From contig NZ_JACIFH010000001.1 in the NCBI RefSeq assembly GCF_014197265.1, forward strand, positions 2,108,001-2,172,000: a stretch of DNA of 64,000 nucleotides, written 5' to 3'. The position numbers were made by a program, and so were the translations under genes. The stretch comes from Microbacterium invictum (GTDB taxonomy: Bacteria; Actinomycetota; Actinomycetes; Actinomycetales; Microbacteriaceae). Shown piece after piece: positions 63,543 through 64,000 of the stretch. A model generated the notes under the pieces. It worked only from the letters and a program-made list of their open reading frames with translations, did not search any database and was not told the DNA's origin. How positions within the stretch are numbered: position 1 is the first letter of the stretch; each line of letters begins with the position of its first letter.

Positions 63543-64000
63543 TCACACTTCGAAGTGCGGTGTCACCAGATCGCCGGCGGCACCGGCATCCGTCGTCGCA
63601 TCGAGCACGACACGCAACCGCACGAGCCCCTTGGCGACATCCTCGAACGCGAACCGTCCACCGTCGCAGACCACCGTCTGCTCGCCGTCTTCGCGGATGA
63701 GCACGACCGACGTCGCCGGTCCGTCCACCCAGCCGTCGATGCGATGGCCCCCGGCCTCGCTCTCGGTGAGATGGATCAGCACGTTCGTGGTGCCGTCGCT
63801 GAACTGCAGCGTGAGCGTGTCGGCATCGCCGCGGACGGCGGCACCGGCATCCACCTCGACCAGCGTCAGCAGGGCGTACTCCTGGGCGAGATCGTCCGCG
63901 GCGACGGCGGCGACCATGCGGTCGACCAGGTCGACGGGCAGCGGATCGACCGTCTCCCAGGTGTGCCGCAGGGCACGGAACAGTGCGGCGTCCGATGCCG
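63543..64000 (-). CDS. Beta-rich protein of the CHAT/S8 operon, cut by window edge
   Basis: The frame runs off the window end; 152 or so C-terminal residues are visible. A helical part (ALFRALRHTWETVDPLPVDLVDRMVAAV) is followed by beta strands (LTLQFSDGTTNVLIHLTESEAGGHRIDGWVDGP, VVLIREDGEQTVVCDGGRFAFEDVAKGLVRLRVVL) like a small immunoglobulin- or carboxypeptidase-regulatory-type sandwich. I recognise no named family. It ends 67 bases before the S8 protease start and is certainly in the same unit. An internal ATG at 63917 is probably not the true start, since the open frame and helical region continue upstream. Confidence 0.72.
   Translation of the reverse strand, partial: ASDAALFRALRHTWETVDPLPVDLVDRMVAAVAADDLAQEYALLTLVEVDAGAAVRGDADTLTLQFSDGTTNVLIHLTESEAGGHRIDGWVDGPATSVVLIREDGEQTVVCDGGRFAFEDVAKGLVRLRVVLDATTDAGAAGDLVTPHFEV

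Overview
This window is a high-GC (about 70%) actinobacterial chromosome segment. It most resembles Microbacterium or another Microbacteriaceae. The grounds are the RpoB/RpoC sequences, an Lhr-Nei2 pair, a DivIVA-like coiled-coil protein, an F420-type luciferase-like oxidoreductase, leaderless promoters, and constant use of the octamer GGATGCCG/CGGCATCC. I see no tRNA, rRNA, transposase, phage gene or CRISPR. All assignments are made by eye from translated sequence.

Layout. 1-4463: 5' end of rpoC and all of rpoB (minus strand) with a good promoter. Back to back with it, a second good promoter points at a broken DUF4062 gene (4488-4862). 4893-13143: 5-oxoprolinase genes (pxpA and a pxpB-pxpC fusion) and a dipeptide-type ABC transporter whose fused ATPase gene converges on the permease/binding-protein genes. 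13302-20283: a spermidine-synthase-like protein, a TPR protein, an SprT-like protein, a ComB-like phosphatase, a GH3 beta-glucosidase with reversed domain order under a perfect CebR-type operator, and SRPBCC and GNAT proteins. 20389-25364: a MacB/FtsX-type ABC exporter, a hemerythrin-like protein and a two-component system.

25655-37286 is the main metabolic block. A MocR-type regulator is divergent from a run of nine genes: beta-ureidopropionase, dihydropyrimidinase, an LLM F420-type oxidoreductase, a four-gene NMT1-type ABC transporter, a class III aminotransferase and a CoA-acylating semialdehyde dehydrogenase. Together they would take a pyrimidine or dihydropyrimidine through beta-alanine and malonic semialdehyde to acetyl-CoA. 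No classical dihydropyrimidine dehydrogenase is present in the window. 37545-50965 holds an Lrp regulator with DUF6421 and SDR genes, an MFS transporter, threonine aldolase, an SDR, a DivIVA-like protein, Nudix and esterase genes, an ABC-F ATPase behind a 355-base leader, a PfkB kinase, an Rnk/GreA-like protein and a PspC protein. 51018-58880 holds Lhr helicase, Nei2, a YitT-like membrane protein, a hexapeptide-repeat protein and a solo LysR-type effector domain.

59190-64000 is the most system-like accessory locus: a cut-off beta-rich protein, an intracellular S8 protease with a hexapeptide-repeat linker, and a TPR-CHAT protease, all in one direction. The layout suggests a two-protease conflict or cell-death module.

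The intergenic regions are unusually rich in short repeats. Two families recur at distant sites: an 80-base double inverted repeat with identical geometry at 25544 and 37411, and 20-base-period arrays at 9242 and 16121. Simple GC-rich expansions also sit at several protein domain joints.
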